Shown: one piece after another, positions 4,639 through 5,521 of the stretch
Layout of the letters: every line of letters starts with the position of its first letter
How positions within the stretch are numbered: the stretch's first letter is position 1
From: an uncultured Ignavibacteria bacterium
Lineage (GTDB): Bacteria; Bacteroidota; Ignavibacteria; Kapaibacteriales; UBA961
DNA length: 5,521 nucleotides
Direction: 5' to 3'
Assembly: GCA_937868245.1 (NCBI GenBank)
Contig: CALMMI010000560.1
Location: forward strand, 1 to 5,521
Program-made: the position numbers and the translations under genes
The notes under the pieces: model-generated
The model's database searches: none
What the model was told of the DNA's origin: nothing
What the model saw: only the letters and a program-made list of their open reading frames with translations

Positions 4639-5521
4639 ATGGCAAATCCTGGTACCGAACTTGCGTCGCTAGATTTCGGGAATCTAATCGGAGGCCCACT
4701 AAATGCAGTTATTACTGCACAGTCAATGGCTGCACAATCAACAGCTGCTTTTATAAAAGAAGTTGGTTTTTATGGAGCTGATCAACCAAATGCTGCTGAT
4801 GGTACTGTACTAGCAGGAACTCCAGTATATGTGGACTTTAAATATCCAAAAGAAATCATGCCTTATCAACCGGGAAAAACATACTTAAAAGTTGTTGCTT
4901 TAGAAATTATAGATGGAGGCTCCGGTTATGCATCAGCTTCTCAAGCCGCGATTTCATTTTCTCCACCCGGACCTGGAGAAACTGGTGCTGTTGCATCAGC
5001 AACTGTAGCAGGTGGTGTAATTACTTCAATAACTATTACTTCCGGCGGATCATATTTAATTCCTCCAACAGTTACAATTACTGCTCCTCCTGCAGCTACT
5101 GCTCCTGCAACATCTAGCTCACCACAGGTGTCTGTAAAAACTGGTATCGACCATATTGATAATGCTATTAGTGCAGTATATCAAGATATGAAATTCTCAG
5201 TACCAATTTTAACAATGCTGCCAATTCCATTTATTAAAGTTGATATTATCACGATTGACTTTAATGCAAAAATTACATCAATGGAGACCCAGAATCAAAG
5301 TGAAGATCTTTCTGTTGGAGTGAATCTTGAAGTAAAACAGCGTTGGCCAGGTGGTGGTGCAAAACTAAATGTTGCGGTAGCATACAAAAAATCGAATTCA
5401 AGCGGCTCAAGTATTGAACGTACATATTCAATGTCAATACATGTGCAGGCATCGCAAGATGAAATGCCTACAGGTATGGAAAAGCTATTGGGTATTTTAG
5501 AAGGTGCTATGATTTCCAAAC
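4639..5521 (+). CDS. DUF2589 domain protein with GGSGY-repeat insertion (3' end cut by window)
   Basis: The 294 visible residues match the DUF2589 family (Pfam PF11655), whose function is unknown. An N-terminal amphipathic helix with IGGPLNAVITAQSMAAQ (17-33) and FIKEVGF (38-44) is followed by a strand VYVDFKYPK (63-71). The hallmark LTMLPIPFIKVD (191-202) and IDFNAKI (206-212) come next, then the C-terminal strand and helix with DEMPTGMEKLLGILEGA (274-290). Between the N-terminal part and the hallmark, residues of about 86-150 form an insertion of glycine-rich repeat; family members as I recall them lack it. There is no signal peptide. The ATG is supported by GGAG 8 nt upstream and an upstream in-frame stop. 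The stop lies beyond the window, but the C-terminal motif suggests few residues are missing. The gene stands alone after a terminator and module B, so it is probably separately transcribed but co-regulated with the left cluster. The family call is firm; the role is not known. Confidence 0.92.
   Translation, partial: MANPGTELASLDFGNLIGGPLNAVITAQSMAAQSTAAFIKEVGFYGADQPNAADGTVLAGTPVYVDFKYPKEIMPYQPGKTYLKVVALEIIDGGSGYASASQAAISFSPPGPGETGAVASATVAGGVITSITITSGGSYLIPPTVTITAPPAATAPATSSSPQVSVKTGIDHIDNAISAVYQDMKFSVPILTMLPIPFIKVDIITIDFNAKITSMETQNQSEDLSVGVNLEVKQRWPGGGAKLNVAVAYKKSNSSGSSIERTYSMSIHVQASQDEMPTGMEKLLGILEGAMISK
4894..5088 (+). other. GGSGY-type repeat insertion inside the DUF2589 protein
   Basis: Codons 86-150 encode one and a half beta repeats: LEIIDGGSGYASAS, then GAVASATVAGGVITSITI, then TSGGSYLIPPTVTIT. 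This matches the common pattern (V)TNGGSGYTSAPTVTI...GATATATV-GGVVTSITV seen in phage tail or appendage proteins and bacterial surface proteins. The second unit has lost the Gly between Ser and Tyr. A Pro/Ala/Thr/Ser-rich linker (149-162) follows. It is in frame and keeps the flanking DUF2589 motifs intact, so it looks like a genuine domain insertion rather than damage. Confidence 0.7.

Noticed and set aside
5295..5519. Minus-strand 74-codon ORF
   Set aside because: It is opposite the conserved C-terminal half of the DUF2589 domain, which is clearly the real frame.

Overview
The window is AT-rich and holds four plus-strand genes separated by unusually long, structured intergenic DNA. The AT richness, the lack of Shine-Dalgarno sequences before three of the four genes, and an IS3-type transposase fragment would all fit a member of the Bacteroidota. 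That assignment is an inference; no marker gene is present.

Left edge (1-430): no intact gene. A minus-strand fragment of an IS3-family transposase C-terminus lies at about 143-272, next to an 11-bp inverted repeat of the TG...CA type (48-100). Two consecutive plus-strand terminator-like hairpins follow (327-350 and 369-422). The second is a 24-bp stem that pairs completely only as plus-strand RNA.

Intergenic module A (about 501-769) ends in seven tandem 13-bp units. About 570 bp of AT-rich leader follows, and then a compact three-gene cluster: a 286-aa and a 305-aa protein (3-nt gap), then a 244-aa protein (43-nt gap). None of the three has a recognisable signal peptide and I cannot assign any to a named family. 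The first two share an N-terminal helix motif (E-x-G/A-F-N-R/K) and a similar C-terminal strand, so they may be distant relatives.

The cluster ends about 250 bp before a strong terminator (4146-4190). Module B (about 4242-4485) follows. It is a diverged second copy of module A, again ending in 13-bp units. Directly downstream, from 4639 and running off the window, is a DUF2589-family protein with a good ribosome binding site. It carries an insertion of roughly 60 residues built from the glycine-rich 'GGSGY' repeat known from phage structural and surface proteins.

The most interesting reading is that the three-gene cluster and the DUF2589 gene are parts of one uncharacterised system: both transcription units are preceded by the same diverged regulatory or repeat module. 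The biochemical role of that system cannot be read from the sequence.
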